Part shown: positions 45,004 to 53,743 of the stretch, piece after piece
Layout: each line of letters starts with the position of its first letter
Position numbering within the stretch: the first letter of the stretch is position 1
Assembly (NCBI GenBank): GCA_016702305.1
Contig: JADJEH010000009.1
Location: 248,001-312,000 of the forward strand
Direction: 5' to 3'
Source: a bacterium
GTDB lineage: Bacteria > Electryoneota > RPQS01
DNA length: 64,000 bases
Notes under the pieces: generated by a model
Database searches by the model: none
Told to the model about the DNA's origin: nothing
Seen by the model: the letters and a program-made list of their open reading frames with translations, nothing else
Position numbers and translations under genes: made by a program

Positions 45004-45145
45004 CTCTGAACCACCTGACAAAGGAGTCAAACGGGGTTTGGACGCCGGTATTTCGTGGCGCACGATCATGTGTGCGCCGACGACGCTGTACTCTAAAGTG
45101 CGGCTGTACGGACCGTCGCCTTCGCTGACGATGACACAAACGAAA

Positions 45146-45170
45146 GCGGGCGGCCCATGGGGTCGCCCGC
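45146..45170. repeat. GC-rich hairpin in convergent gap
   Basis: GCGGGCG (45146-45152) pairs with CGCCCGC (45164-45170), with further pairing inside the loop. Second of three hairpins in the gap 44945-45287. Confidence 0.6.
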
Positions 45171-45176
45171 GGCTCA

Positions 45177-45210
45177 TGACAAACCCCGTCTATTTAGGCG
45201 GGGTTTGTCA
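45177..45210. repeat. Long hairpin downstream of resB
   Basis: TGACAAACCCCG (45177-45188) pairs with CGGGGTTTGTCA (45199-45210), extendable to 14 bp with a G-U pair. No T tract on either side. May stabilise or end the resB mRNA. Confidence 0.6.
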
Positions 45211-45287
45211 TAAACCTGATGGACACAACATGGAAAATATTGTGCCCTAGGTATAGTACCGGTAATTCTTACAATCGCAAGAGCTGT

Positions 45288-46874
45288 TTAGTAGCTTACG
45301 ATTTCCGGCTGGACGGTCATTTTAACGTCGGCTCCAGGATGCTCGGCGGCTGAGGCAAGATCGTGCTCGAACGCGCGAATCATCTTCTTACTAAACGCAT
45401 AGACGCGGGTCAGCGGCTGGCCGGCAGACGGCCGTTCGACGTAAACGATGCGGTGCGTAATATAGAAGCACAGAATTAAGCCGAGACTGGCGACAATGAA
45501 GCCTAACCAGAGGAATTCCGTGCCGACGGTACGGCGAATCTCAAAGATGGTGACGATGTCCATGCGCGCCTGTCTGCCGGTGATGTCGGTAGCCTCATAC
45601 TTGAGATTGCCGACCACCGTCTGATGTCCTTCCATCGCCAGAAACGACCACATCGTCTTCTTGAAACCATTGGGGCCTTCGGCGGTGAGTTCCAGCGCGG
45701 GATTGGTGAAATTGGCGCTGGCGGAATAGGCGTTTCGGCGTGAATCGAGCTTGAAGTCCGGCAGCAGCCGTGCGGCAGTGATCTTGACGGTGTCGCCCGG
45801 AATCATCACGCTTTCGTTTTGTTTGAGCGGCAGCCGATGCAGGACATTGCCGAGCGAATCGGACACCACAACCGTCAACTGGTCGTAGGTGGCCGTGACG
45901 CGCGGCGAGCCGGGATCGTAGGAGCTCTGGTAGAAGCGATATCCTCGATAGCGCAGGGGTGTGTTGACGGAAATCTGCTTCTCCAGCACGGGCTGCCCGT
46001 TTTCGAGAATGGTCACCGAACTGATGTACTGCTTGATATTGCCGCCGGCGTTGCGGAGATCCCAATCGTTGGAGATCTCAACGTCCTGCAAGGACACATA
46101 TTCAAGCTCGCCGGTTTCGGCGCGGCGCTCGACCTTCCATGAATCGGGGCCGTCGCGTTCAATCAGTCGGCCGATCCACGCGCCTTCCGCGAGCACCCAT
46201 TGGTGCGGCTGGAGAGGGTAGAATTCGACGCGGAAGCTGTCAATGCGGACATCAAACGGCACCCCCTCGGTTTGGACGATATCACCGGGATAGCCACCGT
46301 TACGAACATCGGTGCCGCCAAACGATCCGACGAGCCCGCCGATGGCGAGCAGCAAGAGGCCGACATGCGTGAGCAACGGTCCCCACAGCGCCCAGCGGCC
46401 GGATTCGCCGACCCACACGCGTTCGGAATCGAGTCGTGTTGCGAGCGATCGTCCCAGCCGCGGAAGAAAAGTCTCAGCGGCTTCGGTCGTGGACAGATAG
46501 ATCTGCGCGGAGTGTTCGTTGACGATCCGCGGATCGAGGTCGGGTTTACGGCTCCACAGCCGCCATACAATCGGCGTGCGTTCGAGGACGCAGGCAAACA
46601 GCGAAAGAGAGAGCAAAGCGATCAACCCGCGATACCACCACGAGCTAAAGGGGTTGTGCATTTCGAGCGAGCGATAGATCAACTGTCCAATGGCTGCGCC
46701 GGTACCTTCGGCGGGTTGGTCCATCCACTGGGGATCCACGAGTTCATTGCTGAACAGCGAAGCGAGTGACAGCGCGCCGAGGACAATGAGAATCCAGATG
46801 GCGAACTTCATGGTGGACAACATGGCCCACCATTTGGGCTTGCGACTGACGGGCGGCGAAGCGGAGACGGTCAT
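45288..46874 (-). CDS. resB: Cytochrome c biogenesis protein ResB (Ccs1)
   Basis: 528 residues. Three N-terminal membrane segments (about 23-43, 83-101, 163-183), a periplasmic domain of about 260 residues and a last membrane segment near 455-475 followed by the short ITHRIVYVERP motif. ResB forms with CcsB/ResC the system II synthase that carries heme across the membrane and attaches it to CXXCH sites. The start ATG is 22 bases after the ccsB stop, giving a ccsB-resB pair, downstream of a seven-heme cytochrome gene that needs this machinery. Confidence 0.92.
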   Translation of the reverse strand: MTVSASPPVSRKPKWWAMLSTMKFAIWILIVLGALSLASLFSNELVDPQWMDQPAEGTGAAIGQLIYRSLEMHNPFSSWWYRGLIALLSLSLFACVLERTPIVWRLWSRKPDLDPRIVNEHSAQIYLSTTEAAETFLPRLGRSLATRLDSERVWVGESGRWALWGPLLTHVGLLLLAIGGLVGSFGGTDVRNGGYPGDIVQTEGVPFDVRIDSFRVEFYPLQPHQWVLAEGAWIGRLIERDGPDSWKVERRAETGELEYVSLQDVEISNDWDLRNAGGNIKQYISSVTILENGQPVLEKQISVNTPLRYRGYRFYQSSYDPGSPRVTATYDQLTVVVSDSLGNVLHRLPLKQNESVMIPGDTVKITAARLLPDFKLDSRRNAYSASANFTNPALELTAEGPNGFKKTMWSFLAMEGHQTVVGNLKYEATDITGRQARMDIVTIFEIRRTVGTEFLWLGFIVASLGLILCFYITHRIVYVERPSAGQPLTRVYAFSKKMIRAFEHDLASAAEHPGADVKMTVQPEIVSY

Positions 46875-46896
46875 GGGCGATATTGCGCTGCGCGCT

Positions 46897-48141
46897 TTAG
46901 TTATAGGCGTGCAAACCGCCGAAGAAGAAGTTACCGAACAGCGAGAGCATCATCATGGCGAAACCAATGAGCGAAAGCACGGCGGTGCGCGGACCGGACC
47001 AGCCGCGTTGATAGCGGGCATGCAGGAAGGCGCTGTAGAACAGCCAGATAATCAGCGCGCCGACCTCTTTGGGGTCCCAGCTCCAGAACGAGCCCCACGC
47101 GCTTTCGGCCCAGATCGCTCCAGCGAACAGCGCACCAAGCGTATAAAGCGGATAGCCCAACGCGACCGACCGATAGTTGACTTCATCGAGCAGTCGGCCG
47201 TCCAAATGCAGTTTGCCGGCAATCGAGCCGAAGCCCAACGCCGTATGCAGCACGAAGGCGCCGACCGTTCCAAAGACGAGCGTCATCCCGAAGAACTCGA
47301 AAATGCGTAGTGGGCTGTCGGGCGTGAGCTCGGCCTGTTTGGTGCTGAGTAGGATACCAGCCGCCATTGCGCCGAGGAACAGCCCGGAGAATGCGATGGC
47401 TGCCCAATAGCGGGATTCGACGGACGGTGTGCCGCGCTTGAACATGTAGTTCCAGATGAAGCCCGCGGGAACCATGTAGATTCCCAGCAGCACGAGGATA
47501 TTGCCAAAGCGCGTCGGAGCGCCGAGCAGTTGCATCGCCGACTGGTTCGCCAGTACGTCGCTGACATTACCGACGATTGCGATGATCAGCGGAATGAAGA
47601 CCAATACCCGCAGCGGAATACGCCAGGAGGGCTGGAAAGTCTTCTTGGCTTCGTCCTCACTGCGCACGGCCAACAGATAGACGAACGAGACGGCCGCGGC
47701 GACCGCGAAGGCGCCTGCGCCGATGCTGGCGAGCGTCACGTGAATCATCAGCCACGAACTGCGCAGCGCGGGCATAAGCTGTTGACTCGGGTCTTTGGGC
47801 AACAGCGAGGCCGCGACCATCAGCATGATCACCACGGGCGAGATCAGGGCGCTGATCACCCAATTGCGGTAGCGCCAGGTCAGGAAGGTGAAACTGACGA
47901 CGGCCATCCAACTCATGACCGCCATGTACTCGTACATGTTGGACATGGGGAAGTGGCCGGTGTTGTTCCACCGCAGGAAGAAGGCCACCGTCTGCGGAAT
48001 GAAGCCTGCGGCGAAGCAGATCGCGCCGAAGGTCGTCCAGAATTTCTTGCGCGCCGCGAGCCAGATCGTGAAAGACAGCCACCCGATCAAATATGCCCAG
48101 AACGAGAACCAGAAAAGTTGAACGTCAAGAGAGGGTGTCAT
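46897..48141 (-). CDS. ccsB: Cytochrome c biogenesis protein CcsB (CcsA/ResC-type)
   Basis: 414 residues from ATG 48141, about eight membrane segments. The heme-handling tryptophan-rich motif WGSFWSWDPKE is present near residue 355, with conserved histidines in flanking segments (MIHVTLAS, VLHTALGF). It forms the heme channel/synthase with ResB. A longer frame to 48204 would run through the upstream hairpin and lacks support. That hairpin (48177-48210) with six T lies 36 bases before the start, so expression may depend on read-through. Confidence 0.92.
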   Translation of the reverse strand: MTPSLDVQLFWFSFWAYLIGWLSFTIWLAARKKFWTTFGAICFAAGFIPQTVAFFLRWNNTGHFPMSNMYEYMAVMSWMAVVSFTFLTWRYRNWVISALISPVVIMLMVAASLLPKDPSQQLMPALRSSWLMIHVTLASIGAGAFAVAAAVSFVYLLAVRSEDEAKKTFQPSWRIPLRVLVFIPLIIAIVGNVSDVLANQSAMQLLGAPTRFGNILVLLGIYMVPAGFIWNYMFKRGTPSVESRYWAAIAFSGLFLGAMAAGILLSTKQAELTPDSPLRIFEFFGMTLVFGTVGAFVLHTALGFGSIAGKLHLDGRLLDEVNYRSVALGYPLYTLGALFAGAIWAESAWGSFWSWDPKEVGALIIWLFYSAFLHARYQRGWSGPRTAVLSLIGFAMMMLSLFGNFFFGGLHAYN

Positions 48142-48176
48142 TGTACACCTGCTCGGTTGATGGATATGACATGAAT

Positions 48177-48210
48177 AAAAAAGTCCGCACGCGCCGGAGC
48201 GCAAGCGGAC
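48177..48210 (-). terminator. Terminator-like hairpin in front of ccsB
   Basis: On the minus strand GTCCGC and GCGGAC enclose an inner GCGC/GCGC stem and are followed by TTTTTTATT. It ends the heme/cytochrome operon about 254 bases after the cytochrome stop, or acts as an attenuator in the ccsB leader. The rest of the gap 48205-48463 contains only a short hairpin AGACTT/AAGTCT (48422-48436). Confidence 0.75.
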
Positions 48211-48463
48211 GACTTGTGTGCGTAGGGTAACTGCGCAAGATTGCGCGACAATATGCAGTAGCGGACAGTCATTATTCGCGCGGATGCGCTATGTGAAAGA
48301 AAGCACGAATAATTTGGGAAATCATTCGTGCATAGTCAAGCATAATTACTGCCTATGGGTCACATTGATGCAAAATCGAGTGGAGTGTCAAAGTGACCAT
48401 GTTCAGGGTTTTCATTGAATGAGACTTGCTAAGTCTTATTCGCGCCAAAAAAAGGACTCCTCC

Positions 48464-49591
48464 CTACTGGCGTAAGCGCGATGGCTCTCGCAGCAACTGG
48501 TGAGGCATGGCATCTAAACTGGAGCGGTGGCACTCGAGGCATGCTTGGGCAAAGCCATGCGTGCGGGTGTCCGGTTCGTGACATTTGAGGCACAAGGAGC
48601 GTTCGACGGTGCCGCGATAGGGCATGGGCAAAGGGTATGAACCGGAGACAATGCCGTCCATGCGCAGATTGACGACCTGAAAATCCCAGCGCCCGGCATC
48701 CACGGCGCTTGAGCCGTGTGCGCGATGACAAGTTATGCAAGAAATTTGGCTGCGCGTGCTTGGTCCGTACGTACTGGTCGTGGTGATATTCGGGTCTTCA
48801 AAGGGCACTTGCGGCAGGTAGCTGGTGAGCGGATTGCCCCCCGTTGGATTGCTGCTGCCGTCGTAATGTTCATAGGAGTTGCGCGCTTCCGATGGCAAAG
48901 CTCCCGCAACCACATGCCGGAAGCCGTCACGGGCGTCCTGATGGTAGAACCCGTGACAATTGGCGCACCAATTCGTCCAGCCGGATTGATATGCGGTATG
49001 CAGACTTGGTGATTCAGCGGCTCCGGTCAGCGGGATGCCCTGCGCCACGGGTGCCGGATATGCGAAGGTAATCTGGCCGGCGGGAACAAAGCCCGCGCCT
49101 CGCAGCATCCGGAAGTTCTCGTTGCCATGCGGATCATGACACGAGGTGCAAGCCAAGCGCGCCGCCGGGAATACACCACCGGGCGCCATGGTGTTCACCG
49201 GATCGGGGCCCGCATTAAACGTGTAGTTTTCGCAATTGTGAACGCCGTGGCTGCCGCTTAGCGGGTAGAGTGCGCCGTTTGGCGCGTCGTTGATATTTGC
49301 GGCTCCGATGAACACGAAGTTACCGCTGCCGCGTTCCGGCGCGGGCAGCGTCGGCGTTTGCGCCCAGACCGAACCGTTGTTCGCGCCGTGGCAGCTCAGG
49401 CAAACATCCGTGGGCGAATCAAAGCGCAGCAGGTACTTGTTGTTGTGCGAGGGCGGTTCGATGAAGTCGTCGCTGCCGTTGTGCATCATGTGACAGGCCG
49501 CACAGCTGGCAACGCCGCCATCGTGAAATGCGCAGGCGACATCAAATGTGCCAAGCAGCGACAATAGAATCAGTAGGCGCAGCGGATTCAT
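48464..49591 (-). CDS. Seven-heme c-type cytochrome
   Basis: 375 residues. Signal peptide LLILLSLLGTFDVACA, then seven CXXCH heme sites: CAACH, CLSCH, CTSCH, CANCH, CITCH, CLKCH and CLECH. Sequence between sites (CHDPHGNENFRMLRG, CHRAHGS) resembles doubled-CXXCH/decaheme-type electron-transfer proteins of the periplasm. Its ATG overlaps the response regulator stop (ATGA), so it is translationally coupled to the heme operon. The electron partner is unknown. Confidence 0.93.
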   Translation of the reverse strand: MNPLRLLILLSLLGTFDVACAFHDGGVASCAACHMMHNGSDDFIEPPSHNNKYLLRFDSPTDVCLSCHGANNGSVWAQTPTLPAPERGSGNFVFIGAANINDAPNGALYPLSGSHGVHNCENYTFNAGPDPVNTMAPGGVFPAARLACTSCHDPHGNENFRMLRGAGFVPAGQITFAYPAPVAQGIPLTGAAESPSLHTAYQSGWTNWCANCHGFYHQDARDGFRHVVAGALPSEARNSYEHYDGSSNPTGGNPLTSYLPQVPFEDPNITTTSTYGPSTRSQISCITCHRAHGSSAVDAGRWDFQVVNLRMDGIVSGSYPLPMPYRGTVERSLCLKCHEPDTRTHGFAQACLECHRSSLDAMPHQLLREPSRLRQ

Positions 49592-50304
49592 TCCGCTTTC
49601 TCCATGGTAGGCAAGGCGGTAAATTTATACCCGGCGGCGTATACGGTATGCAGATGCCGGGGATGGCGCGGATCGTCTTCAAGCAGTTTGCGCAGGCGGA
49701 CCATCAGATTGTCAATAGTACGGGTCGAGGGATAGCGGTCGTAGCCCCAGACGCGTTCGAGAATTTCGTCACGGGTGACGACATTGCCTTCACGTTCCGA
49801 CAGGAACTTCAAGATCATACACTCTTTCTGCGTCAAAGTCTCCGCTCCGCGCGGCGTACTGGCGGAATAGGCCGCCAGATCAACCTGACACCGTCCGACA
49901 TTTAGCAAATTGCCCAGATCAGGGGTCCGGCGGTACCATTCACCGCGCCGCAGAATTGCGCGAATACGCACGATCAGCTCGCGGATGCTGAATGGTTTCG
50001 TAAGGTAGTCGTCGCCGCCAAGTTCAAGGCCGCGCACCCGCGCATCGTCGCTGTCCCGCGCCGTTAGAAATAGAATTGGGACATGAATACCATCAGCGCG
50101 TGTGCGTTCGCAGACGTCAAAGCCGCTCATGCCGGGCAGCATTACATCGAGTAGGACGAGGTCGTGGCCGCCTTCCCGAATCGTTTTCAGTGCGTTTAAG
50201 CCGTCGGCGACGTGCGTCGTCTCAAATCCTTCAGCTTCGAGATTCAGTTTGAGTCCGGCGGCGATATGCGCCTCATCTTCAACGATGAGAATGCGTTCAG
50301 GCAT
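49588..50304 (-). CDS. OmpR/PhoB-type response regulator
   Basis: 238 residues from ATG 50304 (MPERILIVEDE); the frame is open further up but only within the kinase gene. Receiver domain with phospho-acceptor Asp in LVLLDVMLPG, Thr in FLTARD and Lys in LTKPF. The winged-helix output domain has RTIDNLMVRLRKLLE and HTVYAAGYKF. Eight-base overlap with the kinase gene and four-base overlap with the cytochrome gene: it probably controls genes for heme or cytochrome production, target unproven. Confidence 0.93.
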   Translation of the reverse strand: MPERILIVEDEAHIAAGLKLNLEAEGFETTHVADGLNALKTIREGGHDLVLLDVMLPGMSGFDVCERTRADGIHVPILFLTARDSDDARVRGLELGGDDYLTKPFSIRELIVRIRAILRRGEWYRRTPDLGNLLNVGRCQVDLAAYSASTPRGAETLTQKECMILKFLSEREGNVVTRDEILERVWGYDRYPSTRTIDNLMVRLRKLLEDDPRHPRHLHTVYAAGYKFTALPTMEKAE

Positions 50305-51424
50305 TCGATTCCTTCTTTGCGGCGGGCACGCGCACGACAAACTGTGATCCCTTGCCAAGTCCCGCACTGCGCGCGGCGACGGTGCCGTGCATCGCCTGCA
50401 CCAGTTCGCGCACGAGATAGAGCCCGAGGCCAATGCCCTGCTGGGTGCGCGTGTCTTCATTGCCCACGCGGTAGAATCGCTCGAACAGGCGGGCGCCTTC
50501 GTCAGCGGTGAACCCCTGTCCTTCGTCGGTGACAATCAGCTCAAGTATCTCATCGCGGCGCGTCAGATAGACGTCAATCATGCCGCCCTGCGGCGAATAC
50601 TTAGCGGCGTTGTCCACAAGGTTCTTGACGATCAACTGCCAGCGGCGCGGGTCGGCCAGCGCGAACAGGCCGTAGTCAACATCCAGATTCAACCGATGCT
50701 TGCCGGAGAACTCAATCCGGGTTCTTAGGTCATTGACGGCGCGGACCGTTTCTTCACTGATGTCCACCGTTTCGAGCGGCAGCGCTTTCCCGGGCAGCAA
50801 GACGCGCTGCGCCTGGAGGAGCCGGTCAATCAAGTCGTGCAGCCGATCAAGATCAACGGACATTGTTTCGAGCATTTCGGCGCGTTGTGCCTGCGGCAAA
50901 TCGCGTTCGCGCAGCGTATCCAGGTACATCCGCAGCGACGTGATCGGCGTTTTCAATTCATGCGACGTAGCTGACAGGAAGACCGACTGGCGATGTTCGA
51001 CGTCAATCTCTTCGCGCAAGGTGCGGAACATATATAGCACTCCGACCAAGACCAGCAGGCCAAAGAACGCGCCTTCGCTGATAAACATTCGCACGCGTGA
51101 AGCTGTGAACTTCTCCAGTACGCGCTGCGCTTCCATACGAATTTGAACGCGTCCATCGGCGCCCAATTCCAGATCGGGAAACGTATGCGCCAGCCAAACG
51201 GGAAAGTGCGGGCCCAGCGCTTCACGCCGTTCGGACGCAATCGCGATCTGCTGCGTCCAGTAGTTATTTTGCGTATCGGCGATGCGGCGACCTTCATGGA
51301 ATTGGAAGATGGACCACCATGTCAATTGCGCGATCGCGAAGAGCGAGATGAGCATGAAAACGACGAAATGCCGCCGGAAGGGCAGCTTGGGGCGTTGCCA
51401 TGCGTCGCGCAGCCACGCAATCAT
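50297..51424 (-). CDS. Membrane sensor histidine kinase
   Basis: 375 residues from ATG 51424. Two membrane segments (about 21-41 and 116-137) enclose a short periplasmic sensor of about 75 residues. HisKA H-box SHELKTPITSL, N-box NLVDNAAKYSPQGG, G1 DEGQGF, F-box LFERFYRV and G2 GIGLGLYLV are all present, so it should be active. The sensor loop has no recognisable fold. It forms a pair with the following regulator, inside the heme operon, 19 bases after hemL. Confidence 0.9.
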   Translation of the reverse strand: MIAWLRDAWQRPKLPFRRHFVVFMLISLFAIAQLTWWSIFQFHEGRRIADTQNNYWTQQIAIASERREALGPHFPVWLAHTFPDLELGADGRVQIRMEAQRVLEKFTASRVRMFISEGAFFGLLVLVGVLYMFRTLREEIDVEHRQSVFLSATSHELKTPITSLRMYLDTLRERDLPQAQRAEMLETMSVDLDRLHDLIDRLLQAQRVLLPGKALPLETVDISEETVRAVNDLRTRIEFSGKHRLNLDVDYGLFALADPRRWQLIVKNLVDNAAKYSPQGGMIDVYLTRRDEILELIVTDEGQGFTADEGARLFERFYRVGNEDTRTQQGIGLGLYLVRELVQAMHGTVAARSAGLGKGSQFVVRVPAAKKESNA

Positions 51425-51443
51425 CTTGAGATCGGAACTCCCG

Positions 51444-52760
51444 TTATTTGAGCGATGCGAACGCCTCCCGCGCAGTTTCAATCGTGCGGTCAATCAGCGC
51501 GTCGCTGTGAGCGAGCGATACGAACCAGCATTCATAGCCGGACGGCGGCAGATGCACGCCGCGTTTGAGCATTTCATGGAAGAAACAGCGGAAACGCGCG
51601 TGGTCACATTGCTGCGCGTCGGCGTAGTTGCGCACGGGCCGCGTCGTGAAGAACAGTGTTAGCATCGAACCGACGCGCTGCACGGACGCGGGAATCCCCG
51701 CATCTCGGCACGCCTGTTCGAGTCCGGCGCAGAGGCGCGTCGAGCGGCGTTCGAGCTGCCGATAGGCGACTTCGTCCAGCTTGGCGAGCGTGGCGATGCC
51801 GGCGTTCATCGCCAGCGGATTGCCCGACAGCGTGCCCGCCTGATAGACCGGGCCTTGCGGCGCGACGAGTGACATGATCTGCTTTGAACCGCCGTAGGCG
51901 CCGACGGGCAGTCCACCGCCGATGACCTTGCCGAACGTTGCGAGATCGGGACTGATGCCGTAGAGTTCAATCGCGCCGCCGCGCGCGACGCGGAAACCAG
52001 TCATGACTTCATCGAAGATCAGCAGCGCACCAAACTCATTGCACAGTGTGCGCAGTCCCGCCAAGAACTCTGGCGCGGGCGGAATACAGCCGACATTTCC
52101 TGCCACAGGTTCGACGATCACGGCCGCGATTTCGAGCGGCTCGGCCGCAAAGAGCGCCCGGACTGAGCCGAGATCGTTGATCACGGCGCAGCGCGTGTCC
52201 TGTGCCGCGCCGGGGGTCACACCCGGGCTGTCGGGCAAACCGAACGTTGCGGCCCCTGAGCCTGCCTGAACCAAGAACGCGTCGGCGTGTCCGTGGTAGC
52301 CGCCGGAGAATTTGACAATAACATTGCGCTGCGTGGCGGCGCGCGCCAGTCGAATCGCACTCATCGTGGCCTCGGTGCCGCTATTGACGAAGCGCACCAT
52401 TTCCAGGCCGGGTACACGCGCAATGATCTCTTCGGCCAGGACGACTTCGGCAGCGGATGGGGCACCATAGCTGAACCCCATTTCGGCGGCGCGTTGCACA
52501 GCGTCCAGGACCGACGGTTCACGGTGACCCAGAATCATGGGTCCCCAGCTTCCAATGTAATCAATATACTCGTTTCCGTCAACGTCCACCAGCAACGCCC
52601 CTTCAGCGTAGGCAATGATGGGCGGTTCGCCGCCAACGGATTTGAAGGCGCGCACAGGCGAGTTGACCCCGCCCGGGAGTACACGCTGGGCGCGTTCAAA
52701 CCACATACGCGAAACGCCGGTTGTGCGTTGCGTCAGCTCGTGGGAGTCCATGAGTGTCAT
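51444..52760 (-). CDS. hemL: Glutamate-1-semialdehyde 2,1-aminomutase
   Basis: 438 residues. Makes 5-aminolevulinate from glutamate-1-semialdehyde with PLP. RVLPGGVNSPVRAF at the N-terminus, NSGTEATMSAIRLAR, IFDEVMTGFR, and FGKVIGGGLPVGAYGG with the Schiff-base Lys. The ATG at 52760 overlaps the hemB stop by four bases, better supported than the frame's upstream codon at 52784. Confidence 0.95.
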   Translation of the reverse strand: MTLMDSHELTQRTTGVSRMWFERAQRVLPGGVNSPVRAFKSVGGEPPIIAYAEGALLVDVDGNEYIDYIGSWGPMILGHREPSVLDAVQRAAEMGFSYGAPSAAEVVLAEEIIARVPGLEMVRFVNSGTEATMSAIRLARAATQRNVIVKFSGGYHGHADAFLVQAGSGAATFGLPDSPGVTPGAAQDTRCAVINDLGSVRALFAAEPLEIAAVIVEPVAGNVGCIPPAPEFLAGLRTLCNEFGALLIFDEVMTGFRVARGGAIELYGISPDLATFGKVIGGGLPVGAYGGSKQIMSLVAPQGPVYQAGTLSGNPLAMNAGIATLAKLDEVAYRQLERRSTRLCAGLEQACRDAGIPASVQRVGSMLTLFFTTRPVRNYADAQQCDHARFRCFFHEMLKRGVHLPPSGYECWFVSLAHSDALIDRTIETAREAFASLK

Positions 52761-53743
52761 TGGGCGAATTCCTGATTGAGCCACTCGGCGGCCTCGGCGG
52801 CATGGTACGACAGAACGAAGTCCGCTCCGGCGCGTTTGAAAGCCAGTAAAGATTCGAGGATGATTCGCTTGCGGTCAATCCACCCGCGCTGCGCCGCCGC
52901 TTCGATCATCGCGTATTCGCCGGAAACTTGATAGGCGGCGGTGACGCGGCCATACTTCTGCTTGACCGCGTGCAGAATGTCGAGATAGGCGATACCGGGC
53001 TTGACCATGATCATGTCCGCACCTTCGGCCAAATCCAATTCGACTTCGCGCAGCGCTTCAAGCGCATTGGCCGGGTCCATCTGATAGCCGCGGCGGTCGC
53101 CGAATTGCGGCGCCGAGTCCACGGCGATCCGGAACGGCCCGTAGTACGCCGAAGCATACTTTACGGCGTAAGACAAGATGGCAATATGCTCGTAGCCGTT
53201 GGCGTCGAGAGCTTTGCGAATGGCGCCGATCCGGCCGTCCATCATATCCGACGGGGCAACGATGTCAGCGCCGGCACGCGCGTGACTGACGGCGGTTCTC
53301 GCCAGGAGAGCCAGCGTCGCGTCGTTATCAACGTCATGGCCATGCAACGCGCCGCAGTGGCCGTGGCTCGTGTATTCACACAGGCAGACATCGGTGATAA
53401 CGAGTAGATCGGGATAAGCGTGCTTGATCGCGCGCACGGCCTGTTGCACTTCGGCGTTGTCGTCGTACGCGGCAGAACCAACTTCATCCTTGTAGGTCGG
53501 AATGCCGAACAGGATCACGCCCGGCACTTTGGCGCTGACGCAGCGGGCGGCGGCTTCTACGACGCGGTCCACGGACCAATGCCACTGCCCTGGTAAGCTG
53601 GAAATCTCGTTGACGATGTTCGAGCCCGGCACAACGAACAGCGGTTGAATCAGATCGGAGGGCGACAGGTAATTCTCGCGTACAAGTCGGCGCAGCGTAT
53701 CAGTGCGGCGCAGGCGGCGCGGACGGTCAGTGGGAAAGCTCAT
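52757..53743 (-). CDS. hemB: Porphobilinogen synthase
   Basis: 328 residues. Condenses two 5-aminolevulinates. Active-site Lys in SYAVKYAS and in VKPGIAYLD. The metal site DVCLCEYTSHGHCG has three Cys, so this is the zinc-dependent form. Overlaps hemA by 17 bases upstream and hemL by four downstream. Confidence 0.96.
   Translation of the reverse strand: MSFPTDRPRRLRRTDTLRRLVRENYLSPSDLIQPLFVVPGSNIVNEISSLPGQWHWSVDRVVEAAARCVSAKVPGVILFGIPTYKDEVGSAAYDDNAEVQQAVRAIKHAYPDLLVITDVCLCEYTSHGHCGALHGHDVDNDATLALLARTAVSHARAGADIVAPSDMMDGRIGAIRKALDANGYEHIAILSYAVKYASAYYGPFRIAVDSAPQFGDRRGYQMDPANALEALREVELDLAEGADMIMVKPGIAYLDILHAVKQKYGRVTAAYQVSGEYAMIEAAAQRGWIDRKRIILESLLAFKRAGADFVLSYHAAEAAEWLNQEFAQ

Noticed and set aside
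42809..45139. A very long open frame on the minus strand opposite the propeller gene
   Set aside because: It is Arg/His-rich, has no domain or ribosome site, and mirrors a well-supported plus-strand gene with signal peptide and sorting tail; it follows from the plus strand's codon bias.
45004..45180. A short protein in the convergent gap
   Set aside because: Frames on either strand lack a ribosome site and merely read through hairpin arms.
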